A stretch of DNA of 7,254 bases. Origin: JAFNAG01 sp041501225 (GTDB lineage: Bacteria; Acidobacteriota; UBA6911). The stretch covers positions 1-7,254 of the forward strand of contig JBGQNR010000286.1 of assembly GCA_041501225.1 (NCBI GenBank), read 5' to 3'. The notes beneath the pieces are model-generated. The model saw only the letters and a list, made by a program, of their open reading frames with translations, did no database searches and was not told where the DNA came from. Below are positions 1 to 6,404 of the stretch, piece by piece. Position 1 is the stretch's first letter. Every line of letters starts with the position of its first letter. Made by a program: the position numbers and the translations under genes.

Positions 1-300
1 GAGCAGGGAGCGCTTCTGGTGGCAGGAGGGGCAAAAACACCTTCGGCGGCAACTCCAAGGCAATAAAAGATCTTTGCGGCAGGTCGCGCACCACAAGCGA
101 GCAAAGCCGCACCTTAAATCACCACAATCCAGGAACTGTTCGACGACGTGCCGGACAACGGGACGCCAGAATCCGTGCTGTTTTTCGTAGCGCTCGTCCC
201 AGACGCGCTCGAGTTCATCGAAGTGGTCCTCGACCAGGCGATAAAGGGGGGAGGCCTGGGCGTTTCGCGGCCGATAGACTCCCTGCGGACGACATTCCAC
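1..300 (-). CDS. IS91-family (Y2) transposase, N-terminal part, cut by the left window edge
   Basis: Rolling-circle-type transposase of the IS91/ISCR group, which nicks and transfers single-stranded element DNA using paired tyrosines. Only the first 100 codons are visible. Reading the minus strand from a GTG at 300 gives a protein with YRPRNAQASPLYRLVEDHF (residues 9-27), DERYEKQHGFWRPVVRHVVEQ (about 35-55) and a cysteine-rich segment, Cys71-x2-Cys74 and Cys90-x2-Cys93, ending FCPSCHQKR. This is the zinc-binding N-terminal domain (Transposase_Zn-bind) that precedes the catalytic domain in the family. The frame opens after a stop at 325-327. GTG 300 is preferred over GTG 324 because family members start just before the YRPR motif, but no clear ribosome binding site is visible. 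The catalytic Y2 domain would lie left of position 1, so intactness cannot be judged. The overlapping 180-codon ORF at 114-656 on the same strand is a shadow frame. Confidence 0.88.
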   Translation of the reverse strand, partial: MECRPQGVYRPRNAQASPLYRLVEDHFDELERVWDERYEKQHGFWRPVVRHVVEQFLDCGDLRCGFARLWCATCRKDLLLPWSCRRRCFCPSCHQKRSLL

Positions 301-556
301 ATAGGATCTAACCCCCGACCGCACTCATGTGCCAATCTTATGTTCTGGACGGGCCGAATTTGGCCAAAGGCGTTCAATGGACTGCTCATCAGAAGACAAT
401 GAACTATGAAAATCGCCTCCTCCTGCCCGCCGCTCACCGACCTCCCGGCGGCATGTGGGTATTCAGGTATGTCGTCAACAGCGTATAAAGGTGCGTCGTC
501 GTCCCACGCCCCTCCGAGCTGCCGTGGGACCGGTTCGGATAGACAACCTGTTCCTG
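301..556. other. Intergenic stretch between IS91-type 5' end and permease remnant, with two stem-loops
   Basis: No convincing gene. Two inverted repeats are visible: CCGCCG at 427-432 with CGGCGG at 446-451 (13-nt loop), and GTCCCAC at 501-507 with GTGGGAC at 524-530 (16-nt loop). Neither is followed by a T-run on either strand, so they are not good intrinsic terminators. The terIS end of the IS91-type element, which lies 5' of the transposase in that family, should fall somewhere here, but I cannot mark it. Open frames in this stretch are short and have no recognisable content. Confidence 0.5.
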
Positions 557-598
557 GTCTGAGGTCTGAAGTCTGAAGTCTGAGGTCTGATGTCTGAC
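557..598. repeat. Six tandem copies of the heptamer GTCTGAN
   Basis: Six head-to-tail seven-base units, all GTCTGA followed by a variable base (G, A, A, G, T, C in order), with no indels. The array lies two bases beyond the permease stop codon, so in the direction of that gene it reads as a NTCAGAC array just after the end of translation. Six bases of each unit are invariant, and the seventh varies in every pair except the second and third. It might be a slippage-prone simple repeat or a dispersed repeat family placed in 3' untranslated regions; the sequence alone does not decide. Confidence 0.9.
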
Positions 599-600
599 TC

Positions 601-1083
601 TCACCGGACGTCGTACCGGAGGAAGGAGACAAAGGCGGCGGCAAAGAGGACGACATTGATCAGCGCGAGAATGGCGGCACTGCGAAGCACCGGGCCGGCT
701 GCGTCGGAGAGCGGCGCCTGCCGGTCCTCGAATTTTGGGATGGATTCAAAATCGAGCTTCGTGCGAGCGATCACCGCATCGGTAGTTTCCCGGTTCAAGG
801 GGCTCACTTTATCCAGCGGATATTTCCGATCGACGTAGCTCGCCAGCTCCTGCTGATAGCGGCGCGCCGATTTCTGAAAATTCTCGTAATGGGTGATTCC
901 GGATTCGACCGTCCTCTCCAGGGCCTCGCTCAGGAGTCCCGCCGGCGAGAATGACGCGATTTCGCGCCCCCACTTCACCTGGGCGACCTTGCTGTCCTGC
1001 CAGGCCTGGAAGACCCGGCCCCATGCCTGATGGGCTTCAAACGCGCGCAGCAGGGGTTCGCCTGGCGACCACCTGCCGCTCAT
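601..1083 (-). pseudogene. C-terminal remnant of a DUF3526/GldF-like ABC transporter permease
   Basis: ABC-2-type permeases with a DUF3526 region are multi-pass inner-membrane subunits working with an ATPase; typical members are about 450 residues. Here only about 160 C-terminal residues remain. Visible features are an extracytoplasmic-type helical segment (AWQDSKVAQVKWGREIASFSP, about residues 27-47, then LLSEALERTVESGITHYENF, about 50-69) and one C-terminal transmembrane helix (about 132-154) followed by the characteristic SFLRYDVR end. All N-terminal membrane spans are missing. The frame stays open upstream only to a TGA at 1141-1143, but that part overlaps the transposase and is probably not permease sequence. 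The ATG at 1083 is therefore internal, not a real start. No partner ATPase gene is present. Family assignment rests on recalled sequence patterns and is fairly, not fully, sure. Confidence 0.72.
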
Positions 1084-2419
1084 GATCCAGTTGTCCGGGT
1101 GCGGATGGGCCTTGTTTCTCGTGCTGGTCCGCTTGGCCCATCAGGGTTCCCGCTTGTCCGCCGTGCGCTGGGCCGAGGATCACGCTGTAGCCGAAGTGCT
1201 CGGTTTGAGTCCATTCGACGAGGACGATCTCTATGCTGCTCTCGATGATCTATGCGCTCGCCAGGAAAAGATCGAGCAGATTCTCTATCAGCGTTACTTG
1301 CGCCGCCGCGCCGCGCCACCCGCCCTGTTTCTCTACGACGTCACCAGCAGCTATTTGGAGGGAGAACACAACGCTTTGGGAGAGTTTGGCTATGACCGGG
1401 ACGGCAAGCGCGGCAAGCTGCAAATCGTTATTGGCCTGTTGGCCGACAGTGAAGGCGAGCCGCTAGCGGTGCGGGTCTTTGCCGGCAATACCTCCGATCC
1501 GGTTACGGTGGCCGATCAGATCAGGTTGGTCAAGGAACAGTTTGGCGTTGAGGAATTGGTGTTCGTTGGCGACCGGGGCATGGTGAAGAGCAAGGGCAAG
1601 CAGGCGCTTAAGGATGCGGGTTTGCGCTACATCACGGCACTGACGGATCCGCAGATTCGGCGGCTGCTGGCAGAGGGGACTTTGCAACTGGGGTTGTTTG
1701 ACGAAACGGTCTGCGAGGTGGAGGCCGACGGCGTGCGTTATGTGCTCCGCAAGAATGATTCAGAAGCGGCGCGAGAACACCATCGGCTGCAGGACAAACT
1801 GGCCAAGCTGAAAGAGAAGATCGAACGGCGCAATCAGCAGGTCCAGGCTTCCGCGCGGTGCCAGCCGGAAGCCGGATCCAGACAATTGCAGGCCTGGATT
1901 GTTCGCCATAAGCTGAAGGCTCTGGTTGAACTCCGGCTGGAGGGACGGGTGTTGAGTCTGGTGAAGAACGAAATTGCCACCGAACGGGCGATGGAACTGG
2001 CCGGCTGCTATGTGGTGACGAGTGACGTGCCAAAAGAAAAAATGAGCGGGCAGGAGGTTCACGATAGCTACGTCAGTTTACAGAAGGTGGAACGGGACTT
2101 TCGCGCCATGAAGACTGGCTTGCTGGAAGTGCGACCGGTGTTTGTGCGCAAAGAGAGTAGAACTCGAGGTCATGTACTCGCCTGCATGCTGGCACTGAAA
2201 ATCAGCCGTGAGATCGAGCGGCGGCTTAGAGCCGCATTTGGTACAACAGACTCGAATCCGTACGCCATCACCCTGCCGGATGCACTGGCCTCGCTGGCCC
2301 GCCTGTGTCTGTTGCACTACCCCATCGATGCCGACACCACGGTGACACGATTGCCAAAACCGGATGTCCGCCAGAACGAAATTCTCACCGCGCTCGGTGT
2401 GGCACTGCCGCAGAAGTAG
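1082..2419 (+). pseudogene. IS1634-type (IS4-group DDE) transposase, 5'-truncated
   Basis: A DDE transposase of the IS1634 type, catalysing cut-and-paste insertion through an RNase H-like core. The three likely acidic residues are visible: Asp86 in LYDVTSSYLEG, Asp164 in VFVGDRGMVKSKGKQ, and Glu337 in LQKVERDFRAMKTGLLEVRP. The C-terminal block RKESRTRGHVLACMLALK is also family-typical. The catalytic core and C-terminus look complete, ending at TAG 2417-2419. The N-terminus is short: homology-like sequence begins at about residue 6-8 (GCGWALFLVLVRLAHQGSRL), where family members usually have roughly 100 or more preceding residues. Upstream the frame runs into permease sequence and a TGA at 1028-1030. 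ATG 1082 is thus a fortuitous start. No left terminal inverted repeat is present, so the element is probably immobile by itself, though a shortened protein might still be made. Confidence 0.85.
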
Positions 2420-2494
2420 GCAGGAGGCATGCGTCGGGCATGACTCCACAAGCACCATGCTTCAAATTAGTTAGAACTCGATAAAATTGACATC
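2420..2494. other. IS1634 right-end region and transition to AT-richer DNA
   Basis: Short gap after the transposase stop. It holds a small hairpin, CATGC at 2428-2432 with GCATG at 2438-2442 (5-nt loop), without a T-run. Base composition shifts from GC-rich to AT-rich at about 2460. The right terminal repeat of the insertion sequence should be here, but because the left end is lost there is no partner to confirm it against. Confidence 0.4.
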
Positions 2495-2680
2495 ATGTTT
2501 CGTGAAAGTGGTGGTCCGTTCACGTTTTCTCAGATCTTGCAGCACATGGACCCGAAGCTTTATCAAAATATGAATAACCAGCGCTATCGGGTTCAGGCAG
2601 CGCTGAGAAAATTGTTGGAACTTGGATTGGTACGGAAGGAAGATAAGGATGATAAGACACTATACAAATGGCATGGGTGA
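2495..2680 (+). CDS. Small putative winged-helix protein (61 aa), unknown function
   Basis: Not a family I can name. The 61 residues read as a compact winged helix: a short helix (TFSQILQHM, about residues 9-17), a long basic helix containing NNQRYRVQAALRKLLELGLVRK (about 27-48) and a charged hairpin-like wing (EDKDDKTLYKW). The pattern 'RVQAALRKLLELGLVRK' followed by a wing is typical of small DNA-binding wHTH modules. No good ribosome binding site precedes ATG 2495. A GATAAAAT box lies only 7 nt upstream, so the message could be nearly leaderless. The frame stays open back to a TAG at about 2468, so the start is uncertain, and the ORF may be the 3' end of a longer gene cut by the IS insertion. 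It converges on the DUF3800 gene 80 bp away. The AT-richer composition resembles the following genes, not the transposase. Confidence 0.5.
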   Translation: MFRESGGPFTFSQILQHMDPKLYQNMNNQRYRVQAALRKLLELGLVRKEDKDDKTLYKWHG

Positions 2681-2736
2681 CTCCGTGATGTTAAATCCAG
2701 AGGGCAGACGCGAAAGTAAGAACATTGTAAAATCCA

Positions 2737-2759
2737 TGAAGTAATTGTGAGCAACTTCA
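2737..2759. terminator. Weak stem-loop between convergent genes
   Basis: TGAAGT at 2737-2742 pairs with ACTTCA at 2754-2759 over an 11-nt loop, next to the DUF3800 stop codon and 56 bp after the small ORF. There is no clear T-run on either side, so a bidirectional terminator role is only suggested by position. Confidence 0.2.
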
Positions 2760-2760
2760 C

Positions 2761-3552
2761 TTACAGATTGAATTTACTCCTGAAATACATAGAAGTTATG
2801 ACGCTGTGGCATTTTTGTGTTTTACTTATTTCTTCAAGCGAAGCCATTTGATCACTGGTGACTTCTGCCTCTTCTAGAACAGGCAACAGCAATATGCCAG
2901 ATCTATCATTCATGAGTGCTCTTAGTGACTTTCTCAATTTTAGAGCGGTGATCGTACTGTCTTGGGACATGAGTTTATTGATCTCGTATGCCAGAAAATC
3001 AGCAGCTTGTAGCGGTCGGACTGTTTTATCATCAGCAAAAATGACTCCCTGGAGGAGGTTCTTGAGGGCTGAGTCCATTGCGCACACTTCGTCATATGCC
3101 TTTTGGACGACCGATTTAAATTTTGGGCGCTGATCGAAGACAAAAAACATTCGATCTATTATCTTGAGATGAACGCATTGGTCAATTGCCTGACATAGAG
3201 CCAAGGCTATAAACACTTCTCTGGCCAGGATTGTGCGAAGCTTTGGATCTGTAAAAGAGGGTCCTCCCATGGCAATTCCGATCCCAAACTCTGTATTGTC
3301 ATGAATAACTCTGATAAGCTCCTCAAGGAATGGTTTTCGTTTGTCTTCGTCCCAGCCAGCAAACTCTCCAATGAAGTGGGCGCAGTCCTTCATATGAAAG
3401 TAATTGATGTCATAATTCCTTAAGACTGTATCCCAAGCGATATCAAAAGCTTTCCATTTTTCATCGGTAGAAGCGTAACCAGCCATCACATGAAAATGGG
3501 ATTTATCGTGGGTACCGCTCTCGTCAAGATATACTGTCAGCACAAAACACAT
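2761..3552 (-). CDS. DUF3800 domain-containing protein
   Basis: A complete 263-residue protein of the DUF3800 family (usual length about 220-280). The family is functionally uncharacterised as far as I know; an RNase H-like fold has been suggested for such proteins, and they often occur in mobile and defence-rich DNA. Visible hallmarks: VYLDESGTHD at residues 7-16 (Asp10, Glu11), the FHMKD segment at 52-56, an acidic FVFDQR strand end with Asp140, and FADDKTVRPLQAADFLAYE at 172-190, the conserved C-terminal acidic motif including Asp185. The spacing of acidic residues would suit a metal-dependent nuclease, which is inference. No signal peptide or membrane span, so cytoplasmic. No clear Shine-Dalgarno precedes ATG 3552, but the DESG motif so near the N-terminus supports this start. 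It is transcribed alone from its own promoter, after the secreted-protein gene on the same strand with a 256-bp gap. Confidence 0.88.
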   Translation of the reverse strand: MCFVLTVYLDESGTHDKSHFHVMAGYASTDEKWKAFDIAWDTVLRNYDINYFHMKDCAHFIGEFAGWDEDKRKPFLEELIRVIHDNTEFGIGIAMGGPSFTDPKLRTILAREVFIALALCQAIDQCVHLKIIDRMFFVFDQRPKFKSVVQKAYDEVCAMDSALKNLLQGVIFADDKTVRPLQAADFLAYEINKLMSQDSTITALKLRKSLRALMNDRSGILLLPVLEEAEVTSDQMASLEEISKTQKCHSVITSMYFRSKFNL

Positions 3553-3596
3553 CCAGCGTGAGGAAAAAAGGGTTATACCACTGTATGTTCGATGGT

Positions 3597-3625
3597 AGTG
3601 TATGAAAACGGAATTGTTGTGTCAA
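3597..3625 (-). promoter_or_regulatory. Sigma70-like promoter for the DUF3800 gene
   Basis: On the minus strand a perfect TTGACA (-35, 3625-3620) is separated by exactly 17 nt from TACACT (-10, 3602-3597, four of six matches to TATAAT). Transcription would start near 3590, giving a leader of about 38 nt before ATG 3552. Sequence match and spacing are the only evidence. Confidence 0.6.
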
Positions 3626-3645
3626 AAGAATAATCAGTAACAGTA

Positions 3646-3722
3646 ATGGCAACCCGTCCCCTCTCGGGTTCCAAAGCCGGCGCAAGTCCGAGAAGCTCCC
3701 AGGGGAAGAGTCCTACATCGGT
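3646..3722. other. GC-rich islet of unknown nature in an AT-rich gap
   Basis: The 256-bp gap between the two minus-strand genes holds about 75 bp of clearly GC-rich sequence in AT-rich surroundings. It includes a hairpin, AACCCG at 3651-3656 with CGGGTT at 3665-3670 (8-nt loop), and a GCCGGC palindrome at 3676-3681. It can be read on the plus strand as a 36-codon ORF (ATG 3646 to TAA 3756) and on the minus strand as about 59 stop-free codons without an ATG. Neither product is recognised. It might be a structured RNA, a fragment of an intron or insertion sequence, or a chance GC patch. Confidence 0.35.
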
Positions 3723-3785
3723 CAAATGCTTTGCTGATAGAGGAATTGGTATTTAATAAGGAATGTGATCTGCAGAATATTTATG

Positions 3786-3802
3786 AGTGTATTGAAGACA
3801 CT
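3786..3802 (-). terminator. Weak stem-loop after the secreted-protein gene
   Basis: AGTGT at 3786-3790 and ACACT at 3798-3802 can pair over a 7-nt loop, starting 7 nt past the stop codon in the gene's direction. The stem is only 5 bp and an AT-rich but mixed tail follows, not a T-run. It is a poor intrinsic terminator and is offered only because of its position. Confidence 0.2.
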
Positions 3803-3808
3803 GTGTAA

Positions 3809-5584
3809 TTATCTCTTCCCTTTCGGCACGACTTCTTTGTCCGCAAATATTTGCGTGCCGTTAGGCCTCACACGATAGATTTCCCAGTAGTATTTGTCGA
3901 TTGGAGTGGAGACAGCGTTTCCGACTGCTCCTGCTAATTGAGTAAAATATCCTGTTAATTTTTGAGTTGCATTTGGCAAGCCGGATATCATAAAATTTCT
4001 CGCATCAAGATCCTGATCATCCCTGGCAAAAATAGGATACCAAAAATCACCCGCAACACTCTGGGGGGCTGCTTTGCCCCAAAACTGAATCCAACCAGAT
4101 TTAATTTCAGATTTTTTAAGGTCAGTATAAGTTGAAGCTGTAACTGGATATATCGCACTGTCATTCCTTCCAATAGGAAAAGTGTTATCAGTTCCATAAG
4201 GGGGAATTGATGATGTCGAAACCTCAAAGTAATTACTATTTGGGTCATTGACAATTGGATCTCCTTTCGAATCAAGCTTTCCGCCGAAGATAACTTTATT
4301 TCCACTATCATCTGGAACCTCCAATCTCATCTGGGGGAACTCATAAAAAACAAGCTGCTTGAAAGCATCTCTAATTGGAACCCATGGGCTTGTTGGATCA
4401 TCTAACATCAGGTTGGTTGTATCAACATAAAATTTCCACTGTTTGGCCGGTTTCATAATAGTCCCGCGGTAGTCTATGCCCTTTGCCGTATCTGTGAACG
4501 GGGAAGTTGTCTTGTGGAACCAGTCCGGGTTTATGTATTTGAGGTTGATGAGCTTGTCCTGATATGGCTGTGCCGGGAAATCGGCGAGCTGTTCCTGCGT
4601 CAAAAATCCGGGAGCCTCGACGCGCACAAGGTATTCCCCTAGAAGCTGGTGGAAAGTTTTGTCTGTCGACAGGACATCCGAGAATCCTTCTGAACTGATA
4701 TTATATCTGTATTCCGTGCCGTCTTTTGTGCTCTTTAATATAACCTGCCCGCCTGTGACGGGATAAACCTTCGAAGGGTCAAGCGTGCCGTTGCCCTGCA
4801 TGTCGCTGAAGGAATAGACAGGGGATCCTGCAGGCATATTGCCCTGGCTCACTTGCCGAACGCTTATTGATGGACCTCTGCAGTCAATCGAGACAGCTGG
4901 AAAGCTTGCATCAGAAGTTATCTGCACCTGGCTGAAGCCCTCAGTTATAGTATTGGATCTCTGATAGGCAAATTCTGCGATCTGCTCTCCCGGCTGGAGT
5001 ATTACCATCTTCTCCTCGAGTATGGAGCCAGAATCATTGTAAAATGTAAACAGGAAATTGTGCGCATTATTCAGGTCCTTGTTCAAAAATGCGTATCCAG
5101 TGTCTGTGCGCTCCCCAGCAAGGCGCTCGGTTGTGATCAGCGCGCTGTTTCGCAGGTCTGCTGGAAGCACGGTTGCAATCGAGACCGGATCCGATGCCGG
5201 GTCAGTATAAGACTCGTAGCGCAGCATTGGAACTATCTCAGAGCCGTTCTTCGAAATCTCAAAAACGCTCCTGTAGATGCTGCTACCCAAAAGCCCGCCC
5301 ACTGCGACCTGGGGAAAATAATATTCTTTTCCGTTATACACGAGCTTTGCCCAGCCTGTCTGGGTTTCCTTTGTGTCATCACCGATCATAACGATCTTTA
5401 TGTTCTGCTTGCCTGCCAGGCTTACTGGTATTGAGGATGTTTGGCCTAATCCTTGGACATTCACAAGTAGCGGATTGCCTTTCCCATCCCTTAATTGCAG
5501 GACGTCAGCAGGTGCCTGATCTGACCCTGTGATGCCAAAACTTGAGATTGTCACGAGAATTATGGAAAAAAGAAGCTTTAACAT
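3809..5584 (-). CDS. Secreted protein of unknown function (591 aa) with N-terminal signal peptide
   Basis: I do not recognise a named family for the whole protein. Residues 1-20 (MLKLLFSIILVTISSFGITG) form a typical signal peptide, with cleavage likely near SDQA-PADV; there is no lipobox cysteine, so a Sec-exported soluble protein is expected. Residues about 160-208 (TGYAFLNKD, then a beta strand pattern TFYNDSGSILEEKM and LQPGEQIAEFAYQ) resemble the 'content-less adhesive' module seen in many secreted Acidobacteriota-like proteins, where a hydrophobic strand is followed by L-x-P-G-x-Q. One cysteine remains in the mature part (Cys235). The C-terminal half is rich in Trp, Tyr, Asn and Pro, like an all-beta extracellular region. 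ATG 5584 is preferred to the upstream in-frame TTG 5605, because GGAGG lies 4 nt before the ATG (closer than usual) and the signal peptide then starts properly. It lies in AT-richer DNA than the flanking IS remnants. Confidence 0.82.
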   Translation of the reverse strand: MLKLLFSIILVTISSFGITGSDQAPADVLQLRDGKGNPLLVNVQGLGQTSSIPVSLAGKQNIKIVMIGDDTKETQTGWAKLVYNGKEYYFPQVAVGGLLGSSIYRSVFEISKNGSEIVPMLRYESYTDPASDPVSIATVLPADLRNSALITTERLAGERTDTGYAFLNKDLNNAHNFLFTFYNDSGSILEEKMVILQPGEQIAEFAYQRSNTITEGFSQVQITSDASFPAVSIDCRGPSISVRQVSQGNMPAGSPVYSFSDMQGNGTLDPSKVYPVTGGQVILKSTKDGTEYRYNISSEGFSDVLSTDKTFHQLLGEYLVRVEAPGFLTQEQLADFPAQPYQDKLINLKYINPDWFHKTTSPFTDTAKGIDYRGTIMKPAKQWKFYVDTTNLMLDDPTSPWVPIRDAFKQLVFYEFPQMRLEVPDDSGNKVIFGGKLDSKGDPIVNDPNSNYFEVSTSSIPPYGTDNTFPIGRNDSAIYPVTASTYTDLKKSEIKSGWIQFWGKAAPQSVAGDFWYPIFARDDQDLDARNFMISGLPNATQKLTGYFTQLAGAVGNAVSTPIDKYYWEIYRVRPNGTQIFADKEVVPKGKR

Positions 5585-5645
5585 ACGACCTCCGAGGGTA
5601 GCCAAAGATCAGTCGGCTTCGGTAGCTGGCGGGTCCTATTTTATC

Positions 5646-5674
5646 ACCATAAGGAGATTGATAATCTCATTCAA
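5646..5674 (-). promoter_or_regulatory. Predicted promoter of the secreted-protein gene with a palindromic operator in the spacer
   Basis: On the minus strand TTGAAT (-35, 5674-5669) and TATGGT (-10, 5651-5646) each match four of six consensus bases and are 17 nt apart. The spacer contains a perfect palindrome, GAGATT-ATC-AATCTC (5668-5654), directly following the -35 box. A dyad in this position would be a plausible repressor or MerR-like activator site. The predicted start near 5639 would give a leader of about 55 nt. No regulator gene lies adjacent. Confidence 0.45.
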
Positions 5675-5708
5675 TTCGATTTAAAGAAAATTAGTTAAAA
5701 AAGAAAAA

Positions 5709-5712
5709 GAAC
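5709..5712. other. GAAC tetranucleotide at the IS91-type oriIS-side boundary
   Basis: GAAC sits exactly where AT-rich sequence (A-rich run ending at 5710) changes to GC-rich sequence carrying the transposase 3' region. IS91 is reported to insert beside GAAC or CAAG, with the target tetranucleotide next to the oriIS end, and oriIS lies downstream of the transposase stop. The stop is at 5976, so this end would be about 264 nt away, a plausible distance. The actual oriIS end sequence is not confirmed. Confidence 0.35.
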
Positions 5713-5794
5713 CCCCTTGCAGGATTAACTTGTAAGCGTTTCTATCCGGGAGCACCAGGGGAAATCGGGGAGGCAAGGAAGGAAATCCGGGGGT

Positions 5795-5879
5795 GAACTC
5801 GGGGCAGGCAGCGAATGGCCGGACGGAAACGGTTTCTGGGCGGCAGAAAGCCCGGCCATTCGCTGCCTGCCCCGAGTTC
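5795..5879. repeat. Perfect 28-bp inverted repeat downstream of the IS91-type transposase
   Basis: The arm at 5795-5822 (beginning GAACTCGGGGCAGG) is the exact reverse complement of the arm at 5852-5879, separated by 29 nt. The spacer itself contains a smaller stem, TTTCTG at 5833-5838 with CAGAAA at 5844-5849 over a GGCGG loop. There is no T-run after either arm, so an intrinsic terminator is unlikely. It lies between the transposase stop codon and the presumed oriIS-side end, where IS91-family elements carry structured DNA. A nested MITE is an alternative, but I see no flanking target duplication. Confidence 0.93.
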
Positions 5880-5975
5880 CGCGTTCGTCGCTCGAGATTG
5901 CGCAGGCGCTCGGGCACACGTCGATCGGACGGGCGCCTGACCGGCATCCGGAGAGCTTACGGGCGACGCTGGACA

Positions 5976-6404
5976 TTATTGCCGGGAACGGGTACGCGCG
6001 CGCGGCGGAGCGCGGGGTTCGAAAGGATCCTTCGTCTTGCAGCGCTCGCTTTCCCGATGGCGTAGGATGCGGTCGACGACGCGCGGGTCTGTAATAAAGG
6101 AGACGATCTGCATGCGGGCGCCACAGGCGCAGATCAGAGGGTCTACCTCGAAGGTTTTCCTCAGCAGGCGCGCCCACGTGCTCCGCGCTTCCCTGGAGAA
6201 GTCGGAATTGTCCTGCTCCGGGTGTGAGTGAGCCGCGGCGCCGGCGCGGTCGCCATCGGCAGACGAAATGGCAACTCTGGCCCGGTTAGAGTAGGCGCCG
6301 TAAAAGCGCTGGCCGTGGCGCCCGGGATCTGGAATGTGCGCACTGACGCGGTGAATCCACTCGAGCGGATCGAGCGCAAGCTGCGTGGCGCCGAAGGCCT
6401 GGTG
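5976..6404 (-). pseudogene. C-terminal remnant of a second IS91-family transposase
   Basis: Reading the minus strand from 6404 to TAA 5976-5978 gives 142 codons with no suitable start, after an in-frame TGA at 6405-6407. Diagnostic stretches: LALDPLEWIHRVSAHIPDPG (residues 9-28), QRFYGAYSNRAR (32-43), WARLLRKTFEVDPLICACGA (77-96) and MQIVSFITDPRVVDRILRHR (98-117), ending in an Arg- and Pro-rich tail with DPFEPRAPP. These are the conserved C-terminal blocks of IS91-type transposases; the CACG form of the second cysteine motif is a known variant. All N-terminal and catalytic tyrosine regions are missing. Homology begins almost exactly at the arm of the adjacent inverted-repeat element, so the gene was cut there. 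The plus-strand and other minus-strand ORFs reported over this stretch are shadows. Confidence 0.85.

Noticed and set aside
148..402. 84-codon plus-strand ORF
   Set aside because: Antisense of the zinc-binding part of the IS91-type transposase.
114..656. 180-codon minus-strand ORF across the left region
   Set aside because: It overlaps the IS91-type reading frame, crosses the heptamer repeat and has no recognisable content; it is a shadow.
3576..3756. Possible minus-strand peptide of about 59 codons and plus-strand 36-codon ORF in the GC-rich islet
   Set aside because: No ribosome binding site, no recognised family, and the minus-strand reading lacks an ATG and runs through the DUF3800 promoter.
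5060..5434. 124-codon plus-strand ORF
   Set aside because: Antisense of the secreted-protein gene, without ribosome binding site or codon pattern of its own.
2495..5584. A three-gene antiviral or other system made of the wHTH ORF, DUF3800 and the secreted protein
   Set aside because: The genes are not in one operon, the exported protein does not fit a cytoplasmic nuclease system, and no effector or toxin pair is recognisable; only a loose cargo grouping is supported.
5888..6060. Plus-strand reading SLEIAQALGHTSIG, resembling a tyrosine recombinase C-terminus
   Set aside because: The resemblance lasts only about 14 residues, the RHRY-type tail is absent, and the sequence is antisense to and downstream of a well-supported transposase fragment.
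5725..6177. 150-codon minus-strand ORF
   Set aside because: Overlaps the IS91 C-terminal frame in another phase and runs through the 28-bp inverted repeat.
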